64,000 nt of DNA from Streptomyces griseochromogenes (GTDB lineage: Bacteria; Actinomycetota; Actinomycetes; Streptomycetales; Streptomycetaceae), in contig NZ_CP016279.1 of the NCBI RefSeq assembly GCF_001542625.1, positions 868,001-932,000 on the forward strand, written 5' to 3'. Positions within the stretch are counted from its first letter, which is position 1. Each line of letters begins with the position of its first letter. This document shows positions 18,854 through 27,907 of this stretch, piece by piece. Below the pieces are notes generated by a model, which ran no database searches, was not told where the DNA came from, and saw only the letters and a list, made by a program, of their open reading frames with translations. The position numbers were made by a program, and so were the translations under genes.

Positions 18854-19402
18854 TCAGGGGAGCACCTGTTCACCCGAGCCCTGCATGATCTCCGATCCTG
18901 AGCACCGCAGCTCCAGCCACGTCGGCAGGTGCTTCTCGGCGTTCTCGGCCAGGCGCCAGTTGTACTCGCCGTGGGCGATCTCGTAGGCGCGTCGTGCGCC
19001 CAGCACCCGGTAGAAGCTCTGCTCGATGAAGAGGCTGTGCACACCGCCCAGGCAGGGGACGGGCGCGCCTTCCCTGGGGCGGAGGGGAACGCAGCGGCGG
19101 CGGTGGTGGTCCAGCATCCGCCTGATTTCCTGTTCTTGCGCGGACGGGTCGGTGGTGCGCTCCCGCTTCAGCCGGTCACGGCTGATCCACATACGCCTCC
19201 ACCAGCGCGGCCTCCTGGCAGTGGAGTCCGAAGACGGGATCTCGTCCACGTCGAGCACGATCAGGACGATCAACGGGAGACGGGTCAGCAGCCAGAGCGG
19301 CGGCCCCCACAGCCACTGCACGCAGTAGCGCGTCCAGAGCCGCGAGGCCGACTTGGGCGCTTGGGGGCCCCAGGCGCGGTTCGCTGCTTCCGTGGAGGTC
19401 AT
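18854..19402 (-). CDS. Small membrane protein at the end of a type VII-like cluster
   Basis: 182 residues. One hydrophobic stretch (WLWGPPLWLLTRLPLIVLIV, residues ~29-48) predicts a single membrane helix or short hairpin near the N terminus; the rest is basic and soluble (RRPRWWRRMW, HHRRRCVPLRPRE). No family recognised. Its ATG overlaps the stop of the 476-residue putative secreted protein by 4 bases, so it is made together with it and could be an immunity, anchoring or export partner; that is inference from context only. Confidence 0.65.
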   Translation of the reverse strand: MTSTEAANRAWGPQAPKSASRLWTRYCVQWLWGPPLWLLTRLPLIVLIVLDVDEIPSSDSTARRPRWWRRMWISRDRLKRERTTDPSAQEQEIRRMLDHHRRRCVPLRPREGAPVPCLGGVHSLFIEQSFYRVLGARRAYEIAHGEYNWRLAENAEKHLPTWLELRCSGSEIMQGSGEQVLP

Positions 19403-20829
19403 GACAGCCCCAGCCCGCGGTCGAGGATGCCCTTGTACTGCTCGTACTTGCCGTGCACCTCGTCGGAGAAGGCCGTCTCCGCCTTCTCCACCAGCTTGTA
19501 TCCGCGGTACGCGGCCTCGGGGGCACGCGAGACCCACGAGGTGGGGTCGATGAACTTCTTCCCGTCGCCGTGCACCACGGCATCGGCCAGAGCGGGGATC
19601 TTGCGCAGCGGGGTGCCCTCGATGAGCTTCGGGGTGAGGTGCTGGTCGAGCCACCTCACGGGGCTGATCAGCGGTCGCTCGTAGCGGACGGCGTCGTTGA
19701 ACACGCGCTCCGAGGCCATGGCGAAGCGGCCCTTGAGGGAATCCGCGGTGACCCGGAAGACGCCCTTCTCCTCGCCGAACATCCCGAGGAGCTTCTTCGA
19801 CCCCACAGTGATGTCGGCCTTGCCCGCCTTCCTGGCGATTTCCACGATGCGGTCGGCCGCCTTGAAGGAGTCGGCCCCTATCTCCACCCCCCTGAAGGTC
19901 TGCCAGGCCACTTTGCCGCCCTTGATGAGGTCACCGAAGGGCACGAAGCCGACGAGGTCGAGACCGATGTCGGCCCAGGACCCCTTCTTGGCCCCGGCGG
20001 CCCAGCCCACCCCGTGGAACGCGAGGGCGCCGGCGTTCAGCACGCGGCCGAGGATCTCGAAGACGGCGGCGCCGATGATCGTCTCGGAGAAGACGATGGC
20101 CAGGACGTCGCACGCGGCGGCAGCCATGCCCAGCCAGTCGCCGATCTTGTAGATCGAGTCCGCGTGCTTCTGGATCCAGTGCCACAGATCGCCCGCGAGG
20201 TCCTTGATCTGGTCGCCGATGCTCGACAGCAGGTCGCCGAGCTTGTCGAGCAGGGACTCGTCGGGTGCGACCTCGGCGGCCCTGCGGATCAGCTTGGCCG
20301 CGGCACGGGCCGCCTCGCCGTGGTGGGTCAGCAGCCTCTGTGCCTTCTTGATGATGGCGTTCAGCTCGGCCTGGGCGTCGTTCACCCGCGTCGTCGCGTG
20401 GTCCAGGCGCTGCTGTGCGTCGTGCAGGGCCGAATCCGTGTCGAAAGTACGGCCCGCGAGCTTCAGGTCCGGGTTGTTCTCCGCGGCCGTCAGCGCCTTC
20501 CGGGCCGCGGCGGCCTCGTCCTCGTAGTGGCGGGCCAGTGTCTGGAACTCCTGCAGGCTCGTCTCCCAGCCGTGCAGCGCGTGCGCCGCGTCGGCCAGCG
20601 AGCTGTGCCCGACGGCCAGGTACTTCGGCAGGGAGCCGGTCTTCTCGGCGAAAGCCGATGCCGCCTCGCCCGCCCAGGCCGCGTCCGCCTTGCCCAGCCG
20701 GGTCAGCGTCGCGTGCGCGTCGTGGAGCTGCTTTCCCACGCTGGTCAGGGCGGTGACCAGGTGGTGCACCGACGCGGGTACGCCGGGTGCGGGGTCGAAG
20801 CCGAGTGCCTCGAAGGTCTGGGTGCTCAT
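19399..20829 (-). CDS. Putative type VII-secreted protein (WXG-type N terminus, membrane-active middle)
   Basis: 476 residues, no signal peptide. Residues ~1-130 match the layout of actinobacterial T7SS-signal domains: LGFDPAPGVPASVHHLV, W-A-G in the helical turn (ADAAWAGEAASAF), LP...SLADAAHALHGWE and a long coiled-coil. A middle segment (about 255-300, MAAAACDVLAIVFSETIIG...) is strongly hydrophobic. The C-terminal ~170 residues are charged and unrecognised; no toxin motif is evident. It lies third in a four-gene reverse cluster starting with a WXG100 gene. The ATG at 20829 fits the domain start. Confidence 0.75.
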   Translation of the reverse strand: MSTQTFEALGFDPAPGVPASVHHLVTALTSVGKQLHDAHATLTRLGKADAAWAGEAASAFAEKTGSLPKYLAVGHSSLADAAHALHGWETSLQEFQTLARHYEDEAAAARKALTAAENNPDLKLAGRTFDTDSALHDAQQRLDHATTRVNDAQAELNAIIKKAQRLLTHHGEAARAAAKLIRRAAEVAPDESLLDKLGDLLSSIGDQIKDLAGDLWHWIQKHADSIYKIGDWLGMAAAACDVLAIVFSETIIGAAVFEILGRVLNAGALAFHGVGWAAGAKKGSWADIGLDLVGFVPFGDLIKGGKVAWQTFRGVEIGADSFKAADRIVEIARKAGKADITVGSKKLLGMFGEEKGVFRVTADSLKGRFAMASERVFNDAVRYERPLISPVRWLDQHLTPKLIEGTPLRKIPALADAVVHGDGKKFIDPTSWVSRAPEAAYRGYKLVEKAETAFSDEVHGKYEQYKGILDRGLGLS

Positions 20830-20852
20830 GGGAGTCGGTCTCCTCGGCGCGA

Positions 20853-21581
20853 TCAGTAGGAGCTGAGGGAGGAGGGGGCATCGGACCCCTCGTCGGCTGC
20901 CGGGGCATCGGCCTCGCCGAAGGAGACGGTGTCGGCGATGTCCGCGAGGACCGCCTGGTAGTGGTAGAGGTCCTGGACGTCGGGCGTGCTCAGGCAGAGC
21001 AGCAGCAGCCGGTCCTCGTCGGGGAACGGCAGCCAGACCTCGATCCGGACGAAGAACTGTTCCTGTTCGCCTCCCGGAAGCTCCCACACCGCGCGGGACC
21101 CGACGATGCGTACGACCGCGGGTCCGGCCGGGAGGGCCACCGGCTGGACCTCGCCCGCCTCACCGTTCCACGCGCCCTTGTCCAGCACCTCCGCGATGCC
21201 CGCGGCGGTCAGATGCGGGTCGGGGTTCTCCATCTCGCGCACGGTGACGGTGAGCGTGGCGCGGCTGATGCGCTCGGGCGGCTCGGAGCCGTCCGAGCTG
21301 CCGCCGATGGGGAAGATGCCGAGCGCGTTGTAGACGGCGCCGCCCGCGACGAGGTCCTGGGCGTTCGCCTCGTACATGGCCGCGGTCAGCGCGCGCAGGG
21401 GTCCGAGCTCCTCGCGCTCGCCCCAGTAGTCCCGGGCGAACTGCTCCAGCTGCTCTTCGTAGGCGTCCTCGTCCTCCCCGATACCGAGGGGGACGGCGTG
21501 GAACTCGGACTGGAGCTGGAAGCGGAACCCGGGCGGCGCGGTGTCGGCGGCCTCGGGCTCCTCGGTTATGGGCGCCGTCAC
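20853..21581 (-). CDS. Hypothetical protein in a WXG100 cluster
   Basis: 242 residues, soluble and acidic (ends ADAPAADEGSDAPSSLSSY), no signal or membrane segment. Predicted alpha/beta with strands such as RATLTVTVREME and RLLLLCLSTPD. Not a family I can name; in type VII loci such genes are often chaperone- or EspG-like, but no motif proves this. GTG start overlaps the stop of the upstream WXG100 gene (GTGA), showing translational coupling, and the next gene begins 23 bases after its stop. Confidence 0.68.
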   Translation of the reverse strand: MTAPITEEPEAADTAPPGFRFQLQSEFHAVPLGIGEDEDAYEEQLEQFARDYWGEREELGPLRALTAAMYEANAQDLVAGGAVYNALGIFPIGGSSDGSEPPERISRATLTVTVREMENPDPHLTAAGIAEVLDKGAWNGEAGEVQPVALPAGPAVVRIVGSRAVWELPGGEQEQFFVRIEVWLPFPDEDRLLLLCLSTPDVQDLYHYQAVLADIADTVSFGEADAPAADEGSDAPSSLSSY

Positions 21582-21883
21582 CGGTCGGCGACCTTCACGG
21601 AGTGGACCTGGGCGGCGACCTTGTCCTCCAGGTGCTGGAAGAGCCGGCCCGACTCGGCCACCTTCTCGGTGATGCCGCCCGTGGCCTCGGCGATCAGTTT
21701 GATGCCGTAGCCCCACTTGTCCTGGAAGTGGTCACAGGCCTCCTCCAGCTCGGCGGAGCCGGAGCCCTTGGGGCCGATGTCCTTCAGCTGTTTCATCGCG
21801 GACTGCATCCCGCCCGCGCACCCGCTGAGATCCTTGATGAGCCGGGACAGTGCCTCGAACTCCACCTTGCAGTAGCCGGCCAT
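21578..21883 (-). CDS. WXG100-family protein
   Basis: 101 residues, two predicted helices separated by a turn at DKWGYGIKLI (W-G-Y in the W-x-G position), the usual size and shape of ESX/WXG100 type VII substrates. The helix ends carry GGITEKVAESGRLFQHLEDKVAAQV. ATG at 21883 is chosen because GGGGG lies ten bases upstream; an ATG at 21892 would sit too close to it. First gene of a four-gene reverse operon with a putative secreted protein. No secretion ATPase (EccC type) is in this window. Confidence 0.75.
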   Translation of the reverse strand: MAGYCKVEFEALSRLIKDLSGCAGGMQSAMKQLKDIGPKGSGSAELEEACDHFQDKWGYGIKLIAEATGGITEKVAESGRLFQHLEDKVAAQVHSVKVADR

Positions 21884-22037
21884 CGCCGTCATACCCCCGA
21901 ATAAGTCGGCCGATGGCCGACTCTGGCACGGCGCGCACGGCGCGGGGGAAACCGCCCCGGGGCGGGTGCAAGGCGTCCACACAAGCTCCGCGACCGCTCC
22001 ACGGGCCGGTCCCGGCCCGCTCGGCCCGGCCCCGTGT

Positions 22038-22065
22038 TTGACCTGCGTCACTCTCGGGGTATTCT
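22038..22065 (+). promoter_or_regulatory. HrdB-type promoter for the S10 operon
   Basis: -35 TTGACC (22038-22043), 16-base spacer, -10 TATTCT (22060-22065), directed toward rpsJ. The same hexamers, with an 18-base spacer, precede rplM at 40802. Confidence 0.7.
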
Positions 22066-22361
22066 CTCCGCCCCGATTGGCCAGCCCCCCGCCCCATATG
22101 GCAGACTGTCCGAGTTGCTCGGTCGAGTGTTGATGCTGCACGCCTCCCGCCGGGAGGACCGGAAGCGAGTCCCACAGTACTCGTCGTCCTAACTGCCTGA
22201 GGGCAGCACTGGGGCGGACGTACGGGAATCTTCCGGGAAGTGTGGGCGCGGCACCGGCCAGGCGCCCGGTGGGCCTTCCGCCCCCGGCTTGCGGTTCCGG
22301 TAGGGCCGTGTGCAGTCCCGCAGGGATGTTCGAACAAGGGGCATCTGTGTCAGCGGGAGCG

Positions 22362-22390
22362 CGACACGCCCGACCGCGTGGGTCGGAGAA
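22362..22390 (+). repeat. Leader hairpin shared with the rpsL leader, copy 2
   Basis: Same block as 6787-6815 with two differences; stem CCGACC (22370-22375) and GGTCGG (22381-22386), loop GCGTG. It ends 56 bases before the rpsJ ATG. Confidence 0.7.
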
Positions 22391-22446
22391 ACGGATAGGG
22401 AACTCCGGGTTCCAGAGCGTTACAGAGACAGGACTACTGAGTAGCC

Positions 22447-22755
22447 ATGGCGGGACAGAAGATCCGCATCCGGCTCAAGGCCTACGACCACGAGGTCATC
22501 GACTCCTCGGCGAAGAAGATCGTCGAGACGGTGACCCGCACTGGTGCGTCGGTCGCGGGCCCGGTGCCGCTGCCCACTGAGAAGAACGTGTACTGCGTCA
22601 TCAAGTCGCCGCACAAGTACAAGGACTCGCGCGAGCACTTCGAGATGCGCACGCACAAGCGCCTGATCGACATTCTCGACCCCACCCCCAAGACCGTTGA
22701 CTCTCTGATGCGACTCGACCTCCCGGCCGGTGTCGACATCGAGATCAAGCTCTGA
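22447..22755 (+). CDS. rpsJ: 30S ribosomal protein S10
   Basis: 102 residues, standard length. S10 sits in the 30S head and, as NusE, joins transcription antitermination complexes with NusB. N terminus [19 protein letters not shown]; conserved [21 protein letters not shown] stretch and the loop [18 protein letters not shown]. First gene of the S10 operon after a long leader; rplC follows 17 bases downstream. Confidence 0.98.
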   Translation: MAGQKIRIRLKAYDHEVIDSSAKKIVETVTRTGASVAGPVPLPTEKNVYCVIKSPHKYKDSREHFEMRTHKRLIDILDPTPKTVDSLMRLDLPAGVDIEIKL

Positions 22756-22772
22756 GGGTCGGTGAGCTGAGA

Positions 22773-23417
22773 ATGGCTAAGCAGATCAAGGGCATCCTGG
22801 GCGAGAAGCTCGGCATGACGCAGGTGTGGGACGAGAACAACCGTGTTGTTCCGGTCACCGTCGTCAAGGCCGGCCCCAACGTCGTCACCCAGGTTCGTAC
22901 GAACGATGTCGACGGCTACGAGTCGGTCCAGATCGCCTTCGGCGAGATCGACCCGCGCAAGGTGAACAAGCCCCTCAAGGGCCACTTCGCCAAGGCCGAC
23001 GTCACTCCCCGCCGCCACCTCGTCGAGATCCGTACCGCTGACGCCAGCGAGTACACCCTCGGCCAGGAGATCACCGCCGAGGTGTTCGAGGCCGGCATCA
23101 AGGTCGACGTGACCGGCAAGAGCAAGGGCAAGGGCTTCGCCGGTGTCATGAAGCGTCACAACTTCAAGGGCCTCGGCGCCGGACACGGCACCCAGCGCAA
23201 GCACCGCTCGCCCGGTTCCATCGGTGGCTGCGCCACCCCGGGCCGTGTGTTCAAGGGCCTCCGCATGGCGGGTCGCATGGGCAACGAGCGGGTCACCACC
23301 CAGAACCTGACCGTCCACGCCGTTGACGCGGAGAAGGGTCTGCTGCTCATCAAGGGCGCGGTTCCCGGTCCGAACGGCGGCCTCGTCCTGGTCCGCACCG
23401 CGGCCAAGGGGGCCTGA
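22773..23417 (+). CDS. rplC: 50S ribosomal protein L3
   Basis: 214 residues. L3 starts 50S assembly and its extended loop reaches the peptidyl transferase centre, where changes give pleuromutilin or oxazolidinone resistance. Recognised by [36 protein letters not shown] and the central loop [23 protein letters not shown] at 22773 gives the family N terminus. Second gene of the S10 operon, 8 bases before rplD. Confidence 0.98.
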   Translation: MAKQIKGILGEKLGMTQVWDENNRVVPVTVVKAGPNVVTQVRTNDVDGYESVQIAFGEIDPRKVNKPLKGHFAKADVTPRRHLVEIRTADASEYTLGQEITAEVFEAGIKVDVTGKSKGKGFAGVMKRHNFKGLGAGHGTQRKHRSPGSIGGCATPGRVFKGLRMAGRMGNERVTTQNLTVHAVDAEKGLLLIKGAVPGPNGGLVLVRTAAKGA

Positions 23418-23425
23418 GGTAACCG

Positions 23426-24076
23426 ATGAGCACTGTTGACATCCTTTCGCCGGCGGGCGACAAGGCCGGTTCCGTCGAGCTCCCCGCGGAGATCTTCGAC
23501 GCCAAGGTCAGCGTTCCGCTGATCCACCAGGTCGTCGTCGCGCAGCTGGCCGCTGCCCGTCAGGGCACGCACAAGACGAAGACCCGTGGCGAGGTCCGTG
23601 GTGGCGGCAAGAAGCCGTACCGCCAGAAGGGCACCGGTCGCGCCCGTCAGGGTTCGACCCGCGCGCCGCAGTTCGCCGGTGGTGGCGTCGTGCACGGTCC
23701 CGTGCCGCGTGACTACTCGCAGCGGACCCCCAAGAAGATGAAGGCCGCCGCCCTGCGCGGTGCCCTCACCGACCGGGCGCGTCACAACCGCATCCACGTC
23801 GTTTCCGGCGTGGTCGAGGGTGCGATCTCCACCAAGGCCGCCAAGAGCCTGTTCGGCAAGATCTCGGAGCGCAAGAACCTGCTCCTGGTCGTCGAGCGCT
23901 CGGACGAGGCCGCGTGGCTGTCCGCCCGCAACCTGCCCCAGGTCCACATCCTGGAGCCGGGCCAGCTGAACACGTACGACGTTCTCGTCTCGGACGACGT
24001 GGTCTTCACCCAGGCCGCTTTCGAGTCCTTCGTGTCTGGCCCCAAGGCCGCTGACACCGAAGGGAGCGAGGCCTGA
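23426..24076 (+). CDS. rplD: 50S ribosomal protein L4
   Basis: 216 residues. L4 binds 23S domain I and its loop lines the exit tunnel; in enterobacteria it is also the repressor of the S10 operon. The tunnel loop is intact: [20 protein letters not shown] then [12 protein letters not shown]. The C terminus has [19 protein letters not shown]. Its stop and the rplW start share one base, so translation is coupled. Confidence 0.98.
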   Translation: MSTVDILSPAGDKAGSVELPAEIFDAKVSVPLIHQVVVAQLAAARQGTHKTKTRGEVRGGGKKPYRQKGTGRARQGSTRAPQFAGGGVVHGPVPRDYSQRTPKKMKAAALRGALTDRARHNRIHVVSGVVEGAISTKAAKSLFGKISERKNLLLVVERSDEAAWLSARNLPQVHILEPGQLNTYDVLVSDDVVFTQAAFESFVSGPKAADTEGSEA

Positions 24077-24495
24077 TGGCTACGCGTCACCCGAGCATTG
24101 CCTCGAAGGCCGCCAAGGCCGCCAAGGCCGCGCGCGTCGCCAAGGCGAAGCGCCACGCCACCGAGGGCAAGAACACCGTCGAGACGCCGCTGAGCAAGTC
24201 CTTCACGGACCCCCGTGACGTGCTGCTCAAGCCGGTCGTCTCGGAGAAGAGCTACGCGCTCCTCGACGAGAACAAGTACACGTTCGTCGTCGCCCCGGGC
24301 GCCAACAAGACCCAGATCAAGCAGGCCGTCCAGGCGGTCTTCGACGTCAAGGTCACCGGGGTCAACACGATCAACCGCCAGGGCAAGCGCAAGCGGACCC
24401 GCACCGGTTTCGGCCAGCGTGCCGCGACCAAGCGCGCGATCGTGACCCTCGCCGAGGGCGACCGTATCGACATCTTCGGCGGTCCGACCGCCTAA
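24076..24495 (+). CDS. rplW: 50S ribosomal protein L23
   Basis: 139 residues. L23 sits at the tunnel exit and docks trigger factor and SRP. The conserved core starts at [20 protein letters not shown]; a ~45-residue N-terminal extension rich in Ala/Lys ([20 protein letters not shown]) is longer than in E. coli but typical of streptomycetes. Starts on the last base of rplD. A 40-base gap precedes rplB. Confidence 0.97.
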   Translation: MATRHPSIASKAAKAAKAARVAKAKRHATEGKNTVETPLSKSFTDPRDVLLKPVVSEKSYALLDENKYTFVVAPGANKTQIKQAVQAVFDVKVTGVNTINRQGKRKRTRTGFGQRAATKRAIVTLAEGDRIDIFGGPTA

Positions 24496-24535
24496 GGGCG
24501 GTCCGGATCGTCCGATATCGGACGAGGACTGAGAA

Positions 24536-25372
24536 ATGGGAATCCGCAAGTACAAGCCGACTACGCCGGGCCGTCGTGGCGCCAGCGTCGCCGACTTCGT
24601 CGAGGTCACGCGGTCCACGCCGGAGAAGTCGCTGGTCCGCCCCCTGCACAGCAAGGGCGGCCGTAACAACGCCGGTCGTGTGACCGTTCGCCACCAGGGT
24701 GGCGGACACAAGCGCGCCTACCGAGTGATCGACTTCCGTCGTCACGACAAGGACGGCGTGCCGGCGAAGGTCGCGCACATCGAGTACGACCCCAACCGCA
24801 CCGCGCGCATCGCGCTGCTGCACTACGCCGACGGCGAGAAGCGCTACATCCTCGCCCCGCGCAACCTGCAGCAGGGTGACCGCGTCGAGAACGGTCCCGG
24901 GGCCGACATCAAGCCGGGCAACAACCTGGCCCTCCGCAACATCCCGGTCGGTACCACGATCCACGCGATCGAGCTCCGTCCCGGTGGCGGTGCCAAGTTC
25001 GCCCGCTCCGCCGGTGCCTCCGTGCAGCTGCTCGCGAAGGAGGGCTCGATGGCCCACCTGCGCATGCCGTCCGGCGAGGTTCGCCTGGTCGACATCCGCT
25101 GCCGCGCCACCATCGGTGAGGTCGGCAACGCCGAGCAGAGCAACATCAACTGGGGTAAGGCCGGCCGTAAGCGGTGGCTGGGCGTTCGCCCGACCGTCCG
25201 TGGTGTCGTGATGAACCCGGTTGACCACCCGCACGGTGGTGGTGAGGGCCGGACCTCCGGTGGTCGCCACCCTGTGTCCCCGTGGGGCAAGAAGGAAGGC
25301 CGTACTCGTTCGCCCAAGAAGGCGTCGAACAAGTACATCGTCCGCCGCCGCAAGACGAACAAGAAGCGCTAA
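24536..25372 (+). CDS. rplB: 50S ribosomal protein L2
   Basis: 278 residues. L2 is the most conserved 50S protein, needed for subunit joining and peptidyl transferase activity. Signature at the C terminus [21 protein letters not shown] is complete, including the histidine implicated in activity. N terminus [18 protein letters not shown]. Normal length and operon position between rplW and rpsS. Confidence 0.98.
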   Translation: MGIRKYKPTTPGRRGASVADFVEVTRSTPEKSLVRPLHSKGGRNNAGRVTVRHQGGGHKRAYRVIDFRRHDKDGVPAKVAHIEYDPNRTARIALLHYADGEKRYILAPRNLQQGDRVENGPGADIKPGNNLALRNIPVGTTIHAIELRPGGGAKFARSAGASVQLLAKEGSMAHLRMPSGEVRLVDIRCRATIGEVGNAEQSNINWGKAGRKRWLGVRPTVRGVVMNPVDHPHGGGEGRTSGGRHPVSPWGKKEGRTRSPKKASNKYIVRRRKTNKKR

Positions 25373-25384
25373 GGACGGGTTGAG

Positions 25385-25666
25385 ATGCCTCGTAGCCTGA
25401 AGAAGGGGCCCTTCGTCGACGACCACCTGATCAAGAAGGTGGACGCCCAGAACGAAGCCGGCACCAAGAACGTCATCAAGACCTGGTCCCGTCGCTCCAT
25501 GATCGTCCCGGCCATGCTGGGCCACACGCTCGCGGTGCACAACGGCAAGACCCACATCCCGGTGTTCGTCACCGAGTCGATGGTCGGCCACAAGCTCGGC
25601 GAGTTCTCGCCGACCCGCACCTTCCGGGGCCACGTCAAGGAAGACCGGAAGTCGAAGCGCCGCTAG
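25385..25666 (+). CDS. rpsS: 30S ribosomal protein S19
   Basis: 93 residues. Head protein that pairs with S13 and forms an intersubunit bridge. [19 protein letters not shown] and the signature [28 protein letters not shown] are intact. GAG-rich ribosome site ahead of the ATG; 12 bases after rplB, 44 before rplV. Confidence 0.98.
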   Translation: MPRSLKKGPFVDDHLIKKVDAQNEAGTKNVIKTWSRRSMIVPAMLGHTLAVHNGKTHIPVFVTESMVGHKLGEFSPTRTFRGHVKEDRKSKRR

Positions 25667-25710
25667 TAGCGGATCGCATTCAGACACGTAAGTAACTGAG
25701 AGGGACAACC

Positions 25711-26058
25711 ATGGAAGCCAGGGCCCAGGCGCGGTACATCCGCGTTACGCCCATGAAGGCCCGCCGCGTGGTGGACCTTATCCGTGGCATGGATGCCACG
25801 GAGGCTCAGGCTGTTCTGCGATTCGCTCCGCAGGCAGCCTCCGTGCCGGTCGGCAAGGTGCTCGACAGCGCCATCGCCAACGCCGCGCACAACTACGACC
25901 ACACCGACGCCGACAGCCTCTTCATTTCCGAGGCGTACGTCGACGAGGGTCCGACCCTGAAGCGGTTCCGGCCGCGTGCCCAGGGCCGTGCCTACCGGAT
26001 CCGCAAGCGGACCAGCCACATCACCGTGGTCGTCAGCAGCAAGGAAGGAACCCGGTAA
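25711..26058 (+). CDS. rplV: 50S ribosomal protein L22
   Basis: 115 residues. Contacts all 23S domains; its beta-hairpin lines the exit tunnel with L4 and is a site of macrolide-resistance changes. Sequence [22 protein letters not shown], hairpin region [19 protein letters not shown] then [11 protein letters not shown], all wild type in appearance. ATG preceded by GAGAGGGACA. Stop and rpsC start share one base. Confidence 0.98.
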   Translation: MEARAQARYIRVTPMKARRVVDLIRGMDATEAQAVLRFAPQAASVPVGKVLDSAIANAAHNYDHTDADSLFISEAYVDEGPTLKRFRPRAQGRAYRIRKRTSHITVVVSSKEGTR

Positions 26059-26879
26059 TGGGCCAGAAGGTAAACCCGCATGGGTTCCGGCTCGGTGTCA
26101 CGACCGACTTCAAGTCGCGTTGGTACGCCGACAAGCTGTACAAGGACTACGTCAAGGAAGACGTCGCCATCCGTCGGATGATGACGTCCGGCATGGAGCG
26201 CGCCGGTATCTCGAAGGTTGAGATCGAGCGCACCCGTGACCGCGTGCGGGTGGACATCCACACCGCTCGTCCGGGCATCGTCATCGGCCGCCGTGGCGCC
26301 GAGGCCGACCGCATCCGCGGTGACCTCGAGAAGCTCACGGGCAAGCAGGTCCAGCTGAACATCCTCGAGGTCAAGAACCCCGAGACCGACGCTCAGCTGG
26401 TTGCCCAGGCCGTTGCCGAGCAGCTCTCCTCCCGCGTCTCCTTCCGCCGCGCCATGCGTAAGAGCATGCAGTCGGCGATGAAGGCGGGCGCCAAGGGCAT
26501 CAAGATCCAGTGCGGTGGCCGCCTCGGCGGCGCCGAGATGTCCCGCTCGGAGTTCTACCGCGAGGGCCGTGTGCCCCTGCACACGCTCCGCGCGAACGTG
26601 GACTACGGCTTCTTCGAGGCCAAGACGACCTTCGGCCGCATCGGTGTGAAGGTCTGGATCTACAAGGGCGACGTCAAGAACATCGCCGAGGTCCGCGCCG
26701 AGAACGCTGCCGCCCGTGCGGGTAACCGCCCGGCCCGCGGTGGCGCCGACCGCCCGGCCCGTGGTGGCCGCGGTGGCGAGCGGCGCGGTCGTAAGCCGCA
26801 GCAGGCTGCCGGCGCCGAGGCCCCCAAGGCCGAGGCTCCCGCGTCCGCTCCGGCTGAGAGCACCGGAACGGAGGCCTGA
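26058..26879 (+). CDS. rpsC: 30S ribosomal protein S3
   Basis: 273 residues. S3 shapes the mRNA entry channel. [22 protein letters not shown] domain with [17 protein letters not shown], and SKFYREG-type motif [23 protein letters not shown] are present. The C terminus is extended by ~55 residues with repeats of RPARGG and an Ala/Pro/Glu-rich end, a low-complexity tail usual in actinobacteria. Overlaps rplV by one base; rplP starts five bases later. Confidence 0.98.
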   Translation: MGQKVNPHGFRLGVTTDFKSRWYADKLYKDYVKEDVAIRRMMTSGMERAGISKVEIERTRDRVRVDIHTARPGIVIGRRGAEADRIRGDLEKLTGKQVQLNILEVKNPETDAQLVAQAVAEQLSSRVSFRRAMRKSMQSAMKAGAKGIKIQCGGRLGGAEMSRSEFYREGRVPLHTLRANVDYGFFEAKTTFGRIGVKVWIYKGDVKNIAEVRAENAAARAGNRPARGGADRPARGGRGGERRGRKPQQAAGAEAPKAEAPASAPAESTGTEA

Positions 26880-26884
26880 CCGAC

Positions 26885-27304
26885 ATGCTGATCCCCCGTA
26901 GGGTCAAGCACCGCAAGCAGCACCACCCGAAGCGCGACGGTATGTCGAAGGGTGGCACGCAGGTTGCGTTCGGCGAGTACGGCATCCAGGCGCTGACCCC
27001 GGCCTACGTGACGAACCGCCAGATCGAGGCGGCTCGTATCGCGATGACCCGCCACATCAAGCGTGGCGGCAAGGTCTGGATCAACATCTACCCGGACCGT
27101 CCGCTGACCAAGAAGCCGGCCGAGACCCGCATGGGTTCCGGTAAGGGTTCGCCGGAGTGGTGGATCGCGAACGTCAAGCCCGGTCGGGTGATGTTCGAGC
27201 TGTCCTACCCGAACGAGAAGATTGCGCGTGAAGCTCTGACTCGTGCGGCCCACAAGCTGCCGATGAAGTGCCGGATCGTCAAGCGCGAGGCAGGTGAAGC
27301 GTGA
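26885..27304 (+). CDS. rplP: 50S ribosomal protein L16
   Basis: 139 residues. Organises the A-site region of the 50S and is a target site for orthosomycin resistance. N terminus [17 protein letters not shown]; conserved [41 protein letters not shown]. Its TGA overlaps the rpmC ATG (TGATG). Confidence 0.98.
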   Translation: MLIPRRVKHRKQHHPKRDGMSKGGTQVAFGEYGIQALTPAYVTNRQIEAARIAMTRHIKRGGKVWINIYPDRPLTKKPAETRMGSGKGSPEWWIANVKPGRVMFELSYPNEKIAREALTRAAHKLPMKCRIVKREAGEA

Positions 27305-27528
27305 TGTCGGCCGGTACCAAGGCGTCCGAGCTGCGCGAGCTGGGCAACGAGGAGCTTCTGGCGAAGCTCCGCGAGGCCAAGGAAGAGCTGTTCAACCTCC
27401 GCTTCCAGGCGGCCACGGGACAGCTCGAGAACCACGGCCGTCTCAAGGCGGTCCGCAAGGACATCGCGCGGATCTACACCCTGATGCGCGAGCGTGAGCT
27501 GGGCATCGAAACGGTGGAGAACGCCTGA
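27304..27528 (+). CDS. rpmC: 50S ribosomal protein L29
   Basis: 74 residues. Small helical-hairpin protein near the tunnel exit. [41 protein letters not shown] with the family signature NLRFQ.ATGQLEN. A GTG three bases upstream (27301) is an alternative start, but the ATG at 27304 fits the TGATG coupling. Stop overlaps the rpsQ ATG. Confidence 0.97.
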   Translation: MSAGTKASELRELGNEELLAKLREAKEELFNLRFQAATGQLENHGRLKAVRKDIARIYTLMRERELGIETVENA

Positions 27529-27812
27529 TGAGCGAGAAGAACGTGACTGAGAACGCAGAGGCGCGCGGCTTCCGCAAGACCCGTGAGGGTCTCGTCGTCA
27601 GCGACAAGATGGACAAGACCGTCGTCGTCGCCGTCGAGGACCGCGTCAAGCACGCGCTGTACGGCAAGGTCATCCGCCGTACGAACAAGCTCAAGGCGCA
27701 CGACGAGCAGAACGCCGCGGGTGTCGGCGACCGCGTCCTCCTCATGGAGACCCGGCCGCTGTCCGCGACGAAGCGCTGGCGCGTCGTCGAGATCCTCGAG
27801 AAGGCCAAGTAA
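27528..27812 (+). CDS. rpsQ: 30S ribosomal protein S17
   Basis: 94 residues. OB-fold protein binding the 16S 5' domain. An N-terminal ~12-residue extension ([15 protein letters not shown]) precedes the core [23 protein letters not shown] and [18 protein letters not shown]. It is the last gene of the S10 part; a 95-base gap with two strong hairpins separates it from rplN. Confidence 0.98.
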   Translation: MSEKNVTENAEARGFRKTREGLVVSDKMDKTVVVAVEDRVKHALYGKVIRRTNKLKAHDEQNAAGVGDRVLLMETRPLSATKRWRVVEILEKAK

Positions 27813-27814
27813 TT

Positions 27815-27879
27815 CCTGCGGGCATCCCCGCAGGACAGTTCCGCCAGGCTCCGGGAGCCGCTCACTGAGCGGTTCCCGG
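27815..27879 (+). promoter_or_regulatory. Tandem stem-loops between S10 and spc operons
   Basis: Hairpin 1: CCTGCGGG (27815-27822), loop CATC, CCCGCAGG. Hairpin 2: CCGGGAGCCGCTCA (27851-27864) against TGAGCGGTTCCCGG (27866-27879), one G-T pair and a very short loop. They fill most of the only sizeable gap between rpsJ and rpsZ and may act as attenuator, terminator of S10 transcripts, or processing site. Confidence 0.65.
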
Positions 27880-27907
27880 GGAACCGGCAGACAAACAGGA
27901 GATAGAC

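Larger units (their letters stand above)
21884..22446 (+). other. rpsJ (S10 operon) promoter and leader region
   Basis: 563 bases without a supported gene, between the divergent WXG100 gene and rpsJ. It contains a vegetative promoter (22038-22065), a leader of about 370 bases with several GC-rich inverted repeats, and the hairpin shared with the rpsL leader. A second possible promoter lies around TTGGCC (22078) and CAGACT (22103). Long leaders of this kind often host autogenous control by a ribosomal protein, but no known L4-type site is recognisable to me. Confidence 0.65.

Noticed and set aside
22482..23318. Reverse frame opposite rpsJ-rplC
   Set aside because: Antisense of two certain ribosomal genes; no start signal or motif.
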